The position numbers and the translations under genes are program-made. DNA of 64,000 nucleotides from Ralstonia sp. TCR112 (GTDB lineage: Bacteria; Pseudomonadota; Gammaproteobacteria; Burkholderiales; Burkholderiaceae), in NCBI RefSeq assembly GCF_007997035.1, contig NZ_VOSS01000026.1, positions 1 to 64,000 on the forward strand, read 5' to 3'. Under the pieces are notes generated by a model. It saw only the letters and a list, made by a program, of their open reading frames with translations, had not been told where the DNA came from and ran no database searches. This document shows positions 17,395 through 26,542 of this stretch, in pieces (position 1 is the stretch's first letter; every line of letters begins with the position of its first letter).

Positions 17395-17776
17395 GTCTCC
17401 ATTCCTTTTGCATGCGCGCCGACCGGCTCGGCGCATCCAGCCGCCTTTATCTGGCAATCGCAAAATGCGCGTCAAATTGCGAATGTTTATTCGGCCTATA
17501 AATCAGGCAAATACTGCTGGCCCGAAGCGTGCATCCACCCATTGCCGGCGTCGGTCATACGCACCGCAATGGCGCGGTCAAGGCGTGCAGCTCCCAATCC
17601 CAGGGCATAAGCCCGGCTAATACGGGGAATCAAAAATGCGAATTTGCCGCCGCCCGCGTCGATGCGCATAAATGGCGGCGTCGGCTGACGACCGACACCC
17701 CGCTTCCGCGACACAGACCGATGCCTGAACATCGGCGGCGCGCTGGCGGGCCACGCCCAAAAGAGGAGGACGCCCC
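17395..17776. other. Divergent intergenic region
   Basis: 382 bases between the M20 hydrolase and the MHS transporter, without a convincing gene. The part nearer the hydrolase is relatively AT-rich. Related GCGAAT/ATTCGC words occur at about 17480 and 17640, which might be LysR sites, but the match is too short to claim. A GAGGAGG ribosome site precedes the transporter. Confidence 0.4.
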
Positions 17777-19096
17777 ATGTCAACGCCGCAACCATCCACC
17801 GCGACGCACCAGCCCGTGCGCGCGGCCACCGCCGCCTTCATCGGCACCGCCGTCGAGTTCTACGACTACTACACCTACGCCACGGCCGCCGCGCTCGTGC
17901 TGGGCGAGGTGTTCTTTCCCAGCAGCAACCATTTCCTGAGCACGATGGCGTCGTTTGCCACGTTCTTTGTCGGCTTCACCGCACGGCCGTTGTCCGGCGC
18001 AGTGTTCGGGCATCTGGGCGACCGCATCGGCCGAAAAAAGATGCTGCTGGTGACGATGTTCCTGATGGGCATCGCCACGACCGGCATCGGCCTGCTTCCG
18101 GGCTACGCGACCATCGGCATCTGGGCGCCGATTCTGCTGGTGTTGCTGCGCGTGCTGCAGGGCATTGCGGTGGGCGGCGAATGGGGCGGCGCGGTGCTCA
18201 TGGCAAGCGAGCATGCGCCGAAGGCCAAGCGCGTGTTTTTCGCGTCGTTCCCGCAGATGGGCAGCCCGGTCGGGTTGATCCTGTCGCTGCTGTCGTTCCG
18301 GCTGGTGTCGTCGCTCGACCATGAGAGCTTCATCACGTGGGGTTGGCGCCTGCCGTTCCTGGCCAGCTTCGTGTTGCTGCTCGTGGGAGTGGCGATCCGC
18401 ATGGGCGTGAAGGAATCGCCCGAGTTCGAGCGCATGAAAAAGAACAACGAGGTGCTCAAGAACCCCGTGGGCGAAGTGCTGCGCACCGCGTGGCGCCCGA
18501 TCGTGCTGGCGGCCATGGCCACCACCATCGGCTCCGCAGGGTTCTTCTTCACCAACACGTTCATGATTTCGTACGTGACAACGTACCTGGGCATGTCGAA
18601 GGCACTGATTCTCGATTGCCTGTTCGTCGTGACGATCCTGCAGCTGCTGTCGCAGCCGGTATCGGCGCTGCTGGCGCAACGCTACGGAGACACGCGCTTT
18701 CTGACGTGGGCCGCATTCATTTCGATGCTCACGCCGTATCCGATGTTCCTGCTGGTGAGCACGCAGAATCCGGTGGCGATGGTGGCTGGCATCACGCTGG
18801 CGGTTGTCACGCTGTCGGCCGTGTATGCCGTCATCGCAGGCTTCATGACGCCCGCCTTCCCGACGCGCGTGCGCTACTCGGGTATCTCGATCGCCTATCA
18901 GGTCTGCACCATGATTGCCGGCGGCACCACCCCGCTGATCGGCACGATGCTGGCCGAACGCTACAAGGGCGAATGGCTGCCGCTGGCGCTGTTCTTTACG
19001 GTGCTCTCCGCGATCTCGCTGATCGGCATCATCGGCCTGGGGCGGTATCGCGACGGCAAGCAGCCTGAAGAATCCACGGCGCTCGCCACAAATTGA
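17777..19096 (+). CDS. MHS-family MFS metabolite:H+ symporter
   Basis: 439 residues, 12 predicted membrane segments. The N-terminus FIGTAVEFYDYYTYATAAALV and the loop GHLGDRIGRKKML are typical of the metabolite:H+ symporter branch (relatives of ShiA, ProP and KgtP), as is LRVLQGIAVGGEWGGAVLMASEHAP. These carry carboxylates, betaines or shikimate-like acids inward. The gene starts the rightward operon and overlaps the aldolase gene at its stop (TGATG), so it probably imports the substrate of the class II aldolase and dehydrogenase that follow. Confidence 0.88.
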   Translation: MSTPQPSTATHQPVRAATAAFIGTAVEFYDYYTYATAAALVLGEVFFPSSNHFLSTMASFATFFVGFTARPLSGAVFGHLGDRIGRKKMLLVTMFLMGIATTGIGLLPGYATIGIWAPILLVLLRVLQGIAVGGEWGGAVLMASEHAPKAKRVFFASFPQMGSPVGLILSLLSFRLVSSLDHESFITWGWRLPFLASFVLLLVGVAIRMGVKESPEFERMKKNNEVLKNPVGEVLRTAWRPIVLAAMATTIGSAGFFFTNTFMISYVTTYLGMSKALILDCLFVVTILQLLSQPVSALLAQRYGDTRFLTWAAFISMLTPYPMFLLVSTQNPVAMVAGITLAVVTLSAVYAVIAGFMTPAFPTRVRYSGISIAYQVCTMIAGGTTPLIGTMLAERYKGEWLPLALFFTVLSAISLIGIIGLGRYRDGKQPEESTALATN

Positions 19097-19920
19097 TGTC
19101 TACCTCCCTCCGTATTCCCATGGAAGCCCAACCCGTTTCGCTGCACACGCGCCGCCCCGCGGCCTTCTCTGAAACCGAATGGCAGGTTCGTACCGATCTA
19201 GCTGCGCTGTATCGGCTCGTCGATCATTTCCGCATGACGGACATGATCGACACGCACATCACCGCACGGCTGCCCGATGAAGACGGCCGCCCGACCTTCC
19301 TCATCAACCGCTACGGCGTGCTGTTCGGCGAGATGCGCGCATCGGATCTCGTCAAGATCGATCTCGAGGGCAACGTCATCGACGAACGTGCCGATGCGGA
19401 CCCCGAGCACTACGCCGTCAATGCGGCCGGCTTCACGATCCACTCGGCCATCCATGCAGCGCGCGACGATCTGCACTTCGTCGTGCATACGCATACGGCC
19501 GCGGGCATTGCGGTGTCGGCACAAGAGCATGGCTTGCTGCCGATCAGCCAGCATGCGCTGAAGTTCTACGGCAACCTTGCGTATCACGACTATGAAGGCA
19601 TCGCGCTGGACCTGGGCGAGCGCGAACGCCTCGTGCACGACTTCGGCCAGCACAAGGCGATGATCCTGCGCAACCATGGCCTGCTCGCCGGTGGCCACAC
19701 AGCAGCAGATGCGTTTCACGAAATCTACTTTCTCGAGCGCGCCTGCCAGGCACAGATTCAGGCACTGGCCGGCGGCACGCCGCTGCGCATGCCGCCCGAA
19801 GACGTGCGCCAGCGCACCGCCGCGCAGTTCAATCGGGAAGAGTCGCCCGTCATTGCACGCCGCGCATGGCTGGCGGCGCTGCGGCTGATCGACACGTCCC
19901 GCTCCGATTACCGGAGCTGA
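19096..19920 (+). CDS. Class II aldolase/adducin-family protein
   Basis: 274 residues from the ATG at 19096 that overlaps the transporter stop. Zinc-binding histidines of the fold are visible in VVHTHTAAG and RNHGLLAGG, with ISQHALKF between them. Family members include fuculose- and ribulose-phosphate aldolases and decarboxylases acting on hydroxy acids; many remain unassigned. The next gene, a 2-hydroxyacid dehydrogenase, starts on its stop codon, so the two are likely to act consecutively. Substrate unknown. Confidence 0.85.
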   Translation: MSTSLRIPMEAQPVSLHTRRPAAFSETEWQVRTDLAALYRLVDHFRMTDMIDTHITARLPDEDGRPTFLINRYGVLFGEMRASDLVKIDLEGNVIDERADADPEHYAVNAAGFTIHSAIHAARDDLHFVVHTHTAAGIAVSAQEHGLLPISQHALKFYGNLAYHDYEGIALDLGERERLVHDFGQHKAMILRNHGLLAGGHTAADAFHEIYFLERACQAQIQALAGGTPLRMPPEDVRQRTAAQFNREESPVIARRAWLAALRLIDTSRSDYRS

Positions 19921-20852
19921 TGCGCATGACGACCCTCGCCCTCATCAGCCGCGACTACGACATGTCGCACCTGGTGCCGTCCATCCTGCGCGCCGCGCCC
20001 GAGTTCGACGTGCGCATGTACGGCGAGCCGGCCGCGCGGGACGCCGAGATCGCCGTCTGCTGGAACCCGCCCGAAGGCGCCATCGCCGCCATGCCGCGCG
20101 TGCGACTCGTGCACAGCATCGCCGCGGGTGTCGACAACATCCTCATCGATCCGACATTGCCGGCGGTGCCGCTCTGCCGCGTGGTCGACCCACAGCACGC
20201 ACGCGGCATGGCGCAGTTCGTCACCTGGGGCGTGCTGCATTTCCACCGGCAGTTGGACCGCGTGCTGGCCAACCAGCGCAGCGCTACATGGTTCCGGCCC
20301 GAACAGCAGCCTCCGTCGACCTGCACCGTGGGCGTGATGGGCCTGGGAGAAATCGGTTCGCATGTCGCCGGAGAACTGCATCGCCTCGGCTTCAGCGTGC
20401 GGGGCTGGGCGCGTCAGTCGCGTGATGTGCCCGGTATCGGCGTGTACTGCGGGCAGGCCGGCCTGCCGATGTTCCTGGACGGCACCGATATCCTTATCTG
20501 CCTCTTGCCGCTCACCGACGCCACACGCGGCTTGCTGAACGCCGCCACATTCGCGCGGCTCAAGCCCGGTGCCAAGCTCATTCATGTCGGGCGCGGCGAG
20601 CATTTGGTCGCAGCGGATCTGCTCGACGCATTGCAAACCGGCCACCTTGGCGGCGCCATCGTCGATGTGTTTCCGAACGAGCCGCTGCCCGCGAGCAATC
20701 CGCTCTGGCGCGCACCCAACCTGATCGTCACGCCGCACATGGCGTCCGTCGCAAGCGCCGACACCATTGGCTTGCAGGTCGCACAAAACGTGCGGCGCCT
20801 GCTCAGGGGCGAGGCGCTCGTCAACGTGGTCGACGTCACGCGCGGTTATTGA
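19920..20852 (+). CDS. D-isomer-specific 2-hydroxyacid dehydrogenase, GhrA-like
   Basis: 310 residues from 19920 (another ATG at 19926). The NAD(P) motif GVMGLGEIGSHVA sits near the middle. The catalytic triad is seen as R in HVGRGEHL, E in FPNEPLP and H in TPHMAS. The short N-terminal half resembles GhrA-type glyoxylate/hydroxypyruvate reductases. It probably reduces or oxidises a 2-keto/2-hydroxy acid made by the preceding enzyme. Its last 7 bases overlap the end of the convergent LysR gene. Confidence 0.88.
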   Translation: MRMTTLALISRDYDMSHLVPSILRAAPEFDVRMYGEPAARDAEIAVCWNPPEGAIAAMPRVRLVHSIAAGVDNILIDPTLPAVPLCRVVDPQHARGMAQFVTWGVLHFHRQLDRVLANQRSATWFRPEQQPPSTCTVGVMGLGEIGSHVAGELHRLGFSVRGWARQSRDVPGIGVYCGQAGLPMFLDGTDILICLLPLTDATRGLLNAATFARLKPGAKLIHVGRGEHLVAADLLDALQTGHLGGAIVDVFPNEPLPASNPLWRAPNLIVTPHMASVASADTIGLQVAQNVRRLLRGEALVNVVDVTRGY

Positions 20853-21817
20853 CCGCCCATCGTCCCCGACGCAGTCTCCGGATAGCGCGCATCGATAAAG
20901 CGATGCAGCGCTTCCAGAAACGCCGCTTCGGCCGCGCTGAACTTGCGGTCGGCCATCCATAGCAGGTGCATGTCGACGTCGGCCACGCCGGCTTCGGGCG
21001 GCAAGCGCTGCAAGCGGCCCTGTTCGACGTCGTCCTGCGCTACGTGCTCGGGCAGGCAACCGATGCCGAATCCGGCCACGATCAGCCGCCGCACTTCCCA
21101 CATGCTCGAAGACGAGCCGACCACCGGGCCGGTCAGGCCCATCTCGTCGCGAAAGAACGTGAGCATCGAGAGCGGATCGCCGATCTTGTCGCCCGTGAAC
21201 GAGACAAACTTCTCGCCGGCCAAATCGGCGATCTGCACATCGGCGCGACCGAACAGCGGGTGATATTGCCCGCAGAACAGGGCATAGCGCTGACGGAGGA
21301 ACAACCGGTGTTCGATCTTCTTCGGCAGCGCGCGCTTGGGCGATAGACCCAGCGTGGCCGTGCGCAATTCCAGGCTGCGGACCACGTCGGCGCTGCGCAT
21401 CTCCTGGCATTCGAGTTCAATGCGCGGGTAATCGCGGTGGAAGCGGCCGAGAAACGCGTCGTACTCCGGAAAGTCAAGGCCGCTGACGATGGCCACGCGC
21501 ACCATGCCGGCAATCTCGTGCCCGCCTTCGCCACTGGCTTGCGACAGGCGCGAAATGGTGCCGTAGACCTCCTCGGCAATCAGCCGGACCTCCTCACCCG
21601 CCCGCGTGACTTCAATGGGATTGGCCTGGCGGTCGATCAATTGCAGGCCGAGCTGATCTTCAAGCCGCTTGAGCGCCTGGCTTACCGCCGGCTGCGTCAG
21701 GTGAAGGCGCGTGGCGGCACGGCTGATGCTGCGTTCCCGCGCGATAGCAAGGAACGTGCGCAGCAAATTCCAGTCGAGACGGTCGTTGAGGTAGGTGTCG
21801 AGCTTGGCCTTGCTCAT
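20846..21817 (-). CDS. LysR-family transcriptional regulator
   Basis: 323 residues. The winged helix-turn-helix is at about 15-74 (FLAIARERSISRAATRLHLTQPAVSQALKRLE), followed by the linker helix and the two-lobed effector domain. It converges with the dehydrogenase gene and is the only regulator near the M20/MHS/aldolase/dehydrogenase group, so it is the best candidate for controlling it. It could also act on the divergent glycosyltransferase gene, whose start lies 109 bases away. Effector unknown. Confidence 0.88.
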   Translation of the reverse strand: MSKAKLDTYLNDRLDWNLLRTFLAIARERSISRAATRLHLTQPAVSQALKRLEDQLGLQLIDRQANPIEVTRAGEEVRLIAEEVYGTISRLSQASGEGGHEIAGMVRVAIVSGLDFPEYDAFLGRFHRDYPRIELECQEMRSADVVRSLELRTATLGLSPKRALPKKIEHRLFLRQRYALFCGQYHPLFGRADVQIADLAGEKFVSFTGDKIGDPLSMLTFFRDEMGLTGPVVGSSSSMWEVRRLIVAGFGIGCLPEHVAQDDVEQGRLQRLPPEAGVADVDMHLLWMADRKFSAAEAAFLEALHRFIDARYPETASGTMGGQ

Positions 21818-21926
21818 GCGCAGTACCGGGAAGGATCATAGACATTTGGCCAGGCTAACCATCCGCTAATCCGGCATCGACTAGAATCCTACCCTTTCCG
21901 ACCGTGCCCGCGAAGTTCATCCCAGC

Positions 21927-23621
21927 ATGGAATCCCGCCTTGTTTCTTCCCGCCGTTCGCCGTGGATGGCGTTGATCGTTGTCGCGCTCATCGGCGTGTT
22001 CCTCGCGCTGTGGACGGACGACCTCTTCCAGCGCTCCACCCTGTTCCGGCCCGATGAAGGCCGCTATGCGGAAATCCCCCGCGAGATGGTGGCCTCCGGC
22101 GACTGGGTGACACCGCGTCTGAACGATCTCAAATATTTCGAAAAGCCGCCCCTGCAGTACTGGACGACCGCCGCCACGTTCGAGGCATTCGGGGTCAACG
22201 CCTGGGGTGCACGCCTGTGGCCGGTGCTGTTCGGCCTGGGCGGAATCCTGATGACGGCATGGACGCTGGCCGTCTATCGCGGCGGGCGCACGGCGGCGAC
22301 GGGCGCAGCGATTTTGGCCTCGTCGCTGCTGTATCTGCTGTTCGGGCAAGTCATCACGCTCGACATGGGCGTGGGCTTTTTCCTGACCGTCGGTGCGTGC
22401 GGCTTTGCGCTGGCGCAGCGGTCGGGCGCATCGCGTGGCGGACGGCTCGGCTGGATGCTGGTGGTCTGGCTGGCGCTGGCCGGCGCGACGCTTACCAAGG
22501 GGTTGATCGGGCTGGTCGTCCCGGGCTTGATCGGCGTGGCCTATCTGCTGATGACGCGCGACTGGGCGCTGATCCGCCGCATGCATTGGCTGCCGGGCCT
22601 GGCGCTGTACCTGATCGCCACGGCGCCGTGGTTCGTGATCGTGCAGCAGCGCAATCCCGAGTTCTTCAACTTCTTCTTCATCCACGAGCATTTTCAGCGC
22701 TTCCTCACCAACGAGCACCATCGCAGCGGCAAGTGGTGGTACTTCATCGCGGTAGGCGCGGCCGGGTTGCTGCCGTGGACGCCGCTGCTGTTTGCGGCCA
22801 TCGGCCGGCGCCTGGGCCGCGTGGCTGATCTCTTTGTCGGCACGCGGCAGTTTGACCTGATGCGCTGGTCGATTGCCTGGGCGGGGATGATCTTCCTGTT
22901 CTTCTCAGCCTCCAGCTCGAAGCTGCCCGGCTACATCGTGCCCGCCTTCCCCGCGCTGGCCATTGTGCTGGCGCTGGCGCTGGAAAAAATGCCGACGCGC
23001 GCCGTGGCGTGGTCGCTGGGTGTCAATCTGCTGATCGCCATTGGGCTGTGGTTTGCCGTGCCGACGATCGGCGCCAAGGCCGGCGCAAAGATGCCCGCCG
23101 AACAGGTGGCGCTGGCCATGCCGGCACTTCGCGAAGTGATGGCCATGCTGGCCGTCGGCACGTTGGCCGCGCTCGCAGCCTTGCGCTGGCAGCGGCGCAC
23201 CGTCGCCGTGATCGTGCTGTCGATCTCCGCCCTGTTCTGCTGGGACCGCGTGCTCAACGCCAGCGAAATCTTCCGCGATGCATTGTCTGCCCGCGATCTC
23301 ATCGAAAAGACGTTGAATGCGACGGGCCCGATTCCGCCCGAAACGCCGTTCTACTCGGTCGAATGGCTGGACCAGACGGCCATCTATTATCTCGGGCGGC
23401 CGATGACGCTGGTGTCAGGCTTTGACGAACTGGAAATGGGCGCCGGGCTTGAACCGAGCAAGGTCGTTGCCACCACCGACGAGTGGATCCGCCGCTGGAC
23501 CGACGGGCCGCCGGCCTACGCCTTTATGCGCCGCACGACATGGCAGAACCTGCAAGCCGCCGGCGTGCCGATGCGGCTGGTGGCGGAGTCCGCCGACAAG
23601 GTGGTGGTGGCGCGGCGGTAA
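21927..23621 (+). CDS. ArnT-like (GT83/PMT-superfamily) membrane glycosyltransferase
   Basis: 564 residues with about 12 membrane segments. The first periplasmic loop carries RPDEGRYAEIPREM with the catalytic acid, and KYFEKPPLQYW follows, both diagnostic of the ArnT/PMT superfamily. A soluble C-terminal domain follows at about 460-564. ArnT moves 4-amino-4-deoxy-L-arabinose from undecaprenyl phosphate to lipid A. No other Ara4N gene is in the window, so the donor sugar is uncertain. A perfect hairpin terminator follows at 23653. Confidence 0.85.
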   Translation: MESRLVSSRRSPWMALIVVALIGVFLALWTDDLFQRSTLFRPDEGRYAEIPREMVASGDWVTPRLNDLKYFEKPPLQYWTTAATFEAFGVNAWGARLWPVLFGLGGILMTAWTLAVYRGGRTAATGAAILASSLLYLLFGQVITLDMGVGFFLTVGACGFALAQRSGASRGGRLGWMLVVWLALAGATLTKGLIGLVVPGLIGVAYLLMTRDWALIRRMHWLPGLALYLIATAPWFVIVQQRNPEFFNFFFIHEHFQRFLTNEHHRSGKWWYFIAVGAAGLLPWTPLLFAAIGRRLGRVADLFVGTRQFDLMRWSIAWAGMIFLFFSASSSKLPGYIVPAFPALAIVLALALEKMPTRAVAWSLGVNLLIAIGLWFAVPTIGAKAGAKMPAEQVALAMPALREVMAMLAVGTLAALAALRWQRRTVAVIVLSISALFCWDRVLNASEIFRDALSARDLIEKTLNATGPIPPETPFYSVEWLDQTAIYYLGRPMTLVSGFDELEMGAGLEPSKVVATTDEWIRRWTDGPPAYAFMRRTTWQNLQAAGVPMRLVAESADKVVVARR

Positions 23622-23652
23622 GCGTCACCAAACCGATCGCTTCTTCCAAAAC

Positions 23653-23684
23653 AAAAGGGCCGCAGACGTTGCGGCCCTTTTTGT
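23653..23684 (+). terminator. Rho-independent terminator after the ArnT-like gene
   Basis: AAAAGGGCCGC (23653-23663) pairs perfectly with GCGGCCCTTTT (23671-23681) over a 7-base loop and runs into a T tract. Confidence 0.9.
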
Positions 23685-23706
23685 TACCTGCAGCGACTGC
23701 CGGCGC

Positions 23707-24165
23707 TTACCACGTGCAACTGCCGCGCAGGAATGCCCATTCCTCGCATTCATCCCCGCCGGGGCTCACGCAGGTGCCCACCTCGGCGCCATTCGCACGC
23801 GTGGAAAATTCAAGCTGACCGCCGCGCTGCAGGCAATACGTGGATGCCGGATTCGCCATGCCGGGCGTTGCGCGCGGCGGTTCGGTGTCAGCAGCAGGCG
23901 GTGCGGTGTAGGTCGGCGGCGGAGTCGGCACCGGCTGCATGGCAGGTGAAGGCGGCAGCGTCGTGACAGGTGCAGGTGCAGGTGCAGGTGCAGGTGCGGG
24001 GGCCGGCGAGGGCGGCGGCGCGGGCTGGATGATCGTGCGCGGCGGCTCCCACGGAGGCATCGGCGACGAGCAACCCGCTAAGCCCATCGCCAGCACACAT
24101 GCGGCAACGGCAGCGGTCATGCGGGCCTGGCCAGCATCCTTGACGAGACAGACAGCGCGATTCAT
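23707..24165 (-). CDS. DUF333-domain lipoprotein with Pro-Ala repeat linker
   Basis: 152 residues; the ATG at codon 16 may be the true start because it begins the signal peptide. The lipobox LAGC predicts a lipidated cysteine. A proline/alanine linker follows, including an (AP)n run encoded by five tandem hexamers. The C-terminal 45 residues (NPASTYC, then GTCVSPGGDECEEWAFLRGSC) match the DUF333 pattern, which I recall from haemolysin-type putative lipoproteins. Four cysteines there may form disulfides. Function unknown; probably an envelope protein. Confidence 0.8.
   Translation of the reverse strand: MNRAVCLVKDAGQARMTAAVAACVLAMGLAGCSSPMPPWEPPRTIIQPAPPPSPAPAPAPAPAPAPVTTLPPSPAMQPVPTPPPTYTAPPAADTEPPRATPGMANPASTYCLQRGGQLEFSTRANGAEVGTCVSPGGDECEEWAFLRGSCTW
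23967..23996. repeat. Five tandem CAGGTG hexamers
   Basis: Five perfect copies of a 6-base unit inside the lipoprotein gene. Copy changes keep the reading frame and only alter the length of the Ala-Pro linker. Confidence 0.9.
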
Positions 24166-24287
24166 GCGTTTCCTCCCGGAGTTCTGGTGAGCGCACGCAA
24201 CAAGCGTGCTTGCCTCGCCTAGGATAGCTTACGCAACCGCGTGCCCATATGTCAGTCGGGCGATTGGACGAATGGACGATCGGGCGA

Positions 24288-25574
24288 TCAAGCCGCCGCA
24301 GTCGACACCGGAAACCGCATGGTGATGCGAAAACCGGGCGCGGACGCATCCGCCGCCGTCGGTCCGACCGCGAGGTCGCCGCCAAGATGACGCACCAGCC
24401 GATCGACGATCGCCAGGCCCAGCCCGCAGTGCGCGTTGCCGCCCCGCGCCGGGTCCAGGCGCACAAAGGGCCGCATGACGCGGTCAAAGTCGGCCGCGGG
24501 GATGCCGGCGCCATGATCTTCCACCGTCAGCGTGTAGCCGGCATCGTCCACGGCGGTGCGCACGTTGACGGGCTCCGCGCCATACGCGAACGCGTTGTCG
24601 AGCAGATTGACGACGATGCGCTCCAGATGCGTCGGCTTGAGGCGGAAGCGGTCCCCCGCATGCAGATCGAGCGCGACATGCTTGCCCTGCTCGGCAAACG
24701 GCTGCACCAGGCCGCGCAGATGGCGGTCGACCGACACCTCGCGCGCCTCGCTGTCGCCGCTTTGGGCATAGGCAAGAAACTGCTCGACGATGGCCGACAT
24801 GGACTCGACATCGCGCTCGATACCCGCGCCGGCTTTCTGGTCGACCAGCATTTCGGCGCGCAGGCGCAGACGCGACAGCGGCGTCTTCAGGTCATGCGCA
24901 ATGCCGGCCAGCATGGTGTTGCGCTCTTCGTCAGTGGCGGACAGGTCAGCCGCCATATGGTTGAACTGCTCGGTCAACTGGCGAAGCTCGTAGGGGCCGC
25001 GCTCCTTGAGCGGGGGCACGTATCGACGGCGGGCCAGCGCACCGGCTGCATCGGCCAGCTCGCGCACGGGGCGTTGGATCTGCCACGCCGCGAAGAGCGA
25101 AAACGCAATCGCAATCGCCAGCACCACCATCACGCCCGGCACCACGGCGGAAATGGTGGGCGGCGCATGCACCCACACCAGCGGCATGGCGATCCACTTG
25201 TTGCGCTGCGGAAAGCGCACGAACACGCGCGGCGTAGGGCCCGCTTCCAGCCGCAGCTGCGTGTCGGAAGGCAAGCGGCGCGCAAGCTGACGCACCAGTT
25301 CCGCAGACTTATCGGATGCCGACGAAGCGTCGCCTGCAGGCGGTTCATCGGTTTCGGTCACGAGATCTGGCAGCTTCACGCGCAGATGCCCATCCATCGC
25401 TGCCTGAAACGCCTGCAGCTGGAACGCCATCTGGTCTACCGACGCCTGGAACTGCCGCTCGCGCCGCTCCGCGCGCAGCACGCCCAGCCACGAGAAATGG
25501 CTGAGCACGAGCACCACCACGATCAGCACCGCCAGCCGGCCGAACAGCGTGTCGAATCTAGCCTTGAACTTCAT
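24288..25574 (-). CDS. EnvZ-type sensor histidine kinase
   Basis: 428 residues. First membrane helix about 11-30, periplasmic sensor about 31-140, second helix about 141-163, and HAMP about 164-216. The phospho-acceptor is H227 in AGIAHDLKTPLSRLR, and the ATP-binding domain has NLLDNAFAYG and DHGAGIP. It overlaps the response regulator gene by 17 bases, so the two are co-translated. The signal is unknown. The divergent RND pump operon just beyond the regulator is a likely target. Confidence 0.93.
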   Translation of the reverse strand: MKFKARFDTLFGRLAVLIVVVLVLSHFSWLGVLRAERRERQFQASVDQMAFQLQAFQAAMDGHLRVKLPDLVTETDEPPAGDASSASDKSAELVRQLARRLPSDTQLRLEAGPTPRVFVRFPQRNKWIAMPLVWVHAPPTISAVVPGVMVVLAIAIAFSLFAAWQIQRPVRELADAAGALARRRYVPPLKERGPYELRQLTEQFNHMAADLSATDEERNTMLAGIAHDLKTPLSRLRLRAEMLVDQKAGAGIERDVESMSAIVEQFLAYAQSGDSEAREVSVDRHLRGLVQPFAEQGKHVALDLHAGDRFRLKPTHLERIVVNLLDNAFAYGAEPVNVRTAVDDAGYTLTVEDHGAGIPAADFDRVMRPFVRLDPARGGNAHCGLGLAIVDRLVRHLGGDLAVGPTAADASAPGFRITMRFPVSTAAA

Positions 25575-26289
25575 TGACTTCTTCCCGCTCGTCCGGCACG
25601 AAGGTGTAGCCGCGGCCGCGTACGGTCTGGATATAGCGCGGGCGCTGCGCGTCTTCTTCCAGCACGCGACGCAGGCGCCAGATCTGCACGTCGATGCCGC
25701 GGTCCGACACGCCGCTGCCCGGCCCGTACATCAACTCGACGATGTGCTCACGCGTGAGCACCTGCATGGCATGCCCGATCAGCAGCTTGAGCAGCGCGAA
25801 TTCGGTATCGCTGATGGAAAGCGCGCTGTCGCCGCGAAACAGCGTACGCATGCGGAAATTGAGCTTGAACGGGCCGAAGCTGAAGCTGTCGCGGTCTTCC
25901 GGCGCCGAGGCCGGCACGGCCAGGCGCCGGCGCAGCACGGCGTTGATACGGGCGAGCAGCTCCCGCGGTGAGAACGGCTTGCCGAGATAGTCGTCGGCGC
26001 CGATTTCCAGGCCGATGATGCGATCGATCTCGTCGCTGCGGGCCGTGAGCAGGATGACGGGCACGTCGTCGTTGCGGGCGCGCAGGTCGCGCAGGGCGGA
26101 CAGCCCGTCCACCTTGGGCATCATCAGGTCGAGGACGACCAGCGCGGGGCGCTCGCGCTCGAGCCGGGCAGCCAGCCCGTCGCCGTCGTGCAGCACGGAA
26201 ACGGCAAAGCCCTGCTGGGTCAGGTATTCGCGCAGGAGGTCGCGCAGTTCGACATCGTCATCGACGACCAGGATCTTTGTGCCGCTCAT
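25558..26289 (-). CDS. OmpR-type response regulator
   Basis: 243 residues. The receiver domain has the acidic pocket DDD at 10-12, phospho-acceptor D54 in VVLDLMMPKVDG and K104 in LGKPFSP. The C-terminal winged helix runs to TVRGRGYTFVPDE. First gene of the two-gene operon with the EnvZ-type kinase, divergent from the mdtA-like gene across 253 bases. That arrangement suggests, but does not prove, that it controls the pump. Confidence 0.95.
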   Translation of the reverse strand: MSGTKILVVDDDVELRDLLREYLTQQGFAVSVLHDGDGLAARLERERPALVVLDLMMPKVDGLSALRDLRARNDDVPVILLTARSDEIDRIIGLEIGADDYLGKPFSPRELLARINAVLRRRLAVPASAPEDRDSFSFGPFKLNFRMRTLFRGDSALSISDTEFALLKLLIGHAMQVLTREHIVELMYGPGSGVSDRGIDVQIWRLRRVLEEDAQRPRYIQTVRGRGYTFVPDEREEVNEVQG

Positions 26290-26329
26290 CTGTCTGGTGG
26301 AGTGTCTGGTAGACGCAGGAAGGTGTGCT

Positions 26330-26503
26330 CATGATAGCGACTGTGGCCACCATGAATCGCGCGCACTTTCACCATATTGTTTCGCCCGGTAACACCGCAA
26401 TGGGTTTGTAATCTGCCGTAATAGAACCCGCAGCGCGACTAATTCTGCGCAAAGACGTTGCCTTTAAGCTGCGGTCTGACTGGCACGGGCGCCCGCTATC
26501 ATG
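26330..26503. promoter_or_regulatory. Divergent promoter region, regulator / RND pump
   Basis: CATGATAGC at 26330-26338 and its exact complement GCTATCATG at 26495-26503 each supply a TATCAT -10-like hexamer, facing the response regulator and the pump genes respectively. The -35 regions are poor, consistent with activator-dependent promoters. Inference from sequence only. Confidence 0.35.
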
Positions 26504-26542
26504 TGCGCTCGTCCCCATATTGCCAAGAACAGGAACGCCAAC

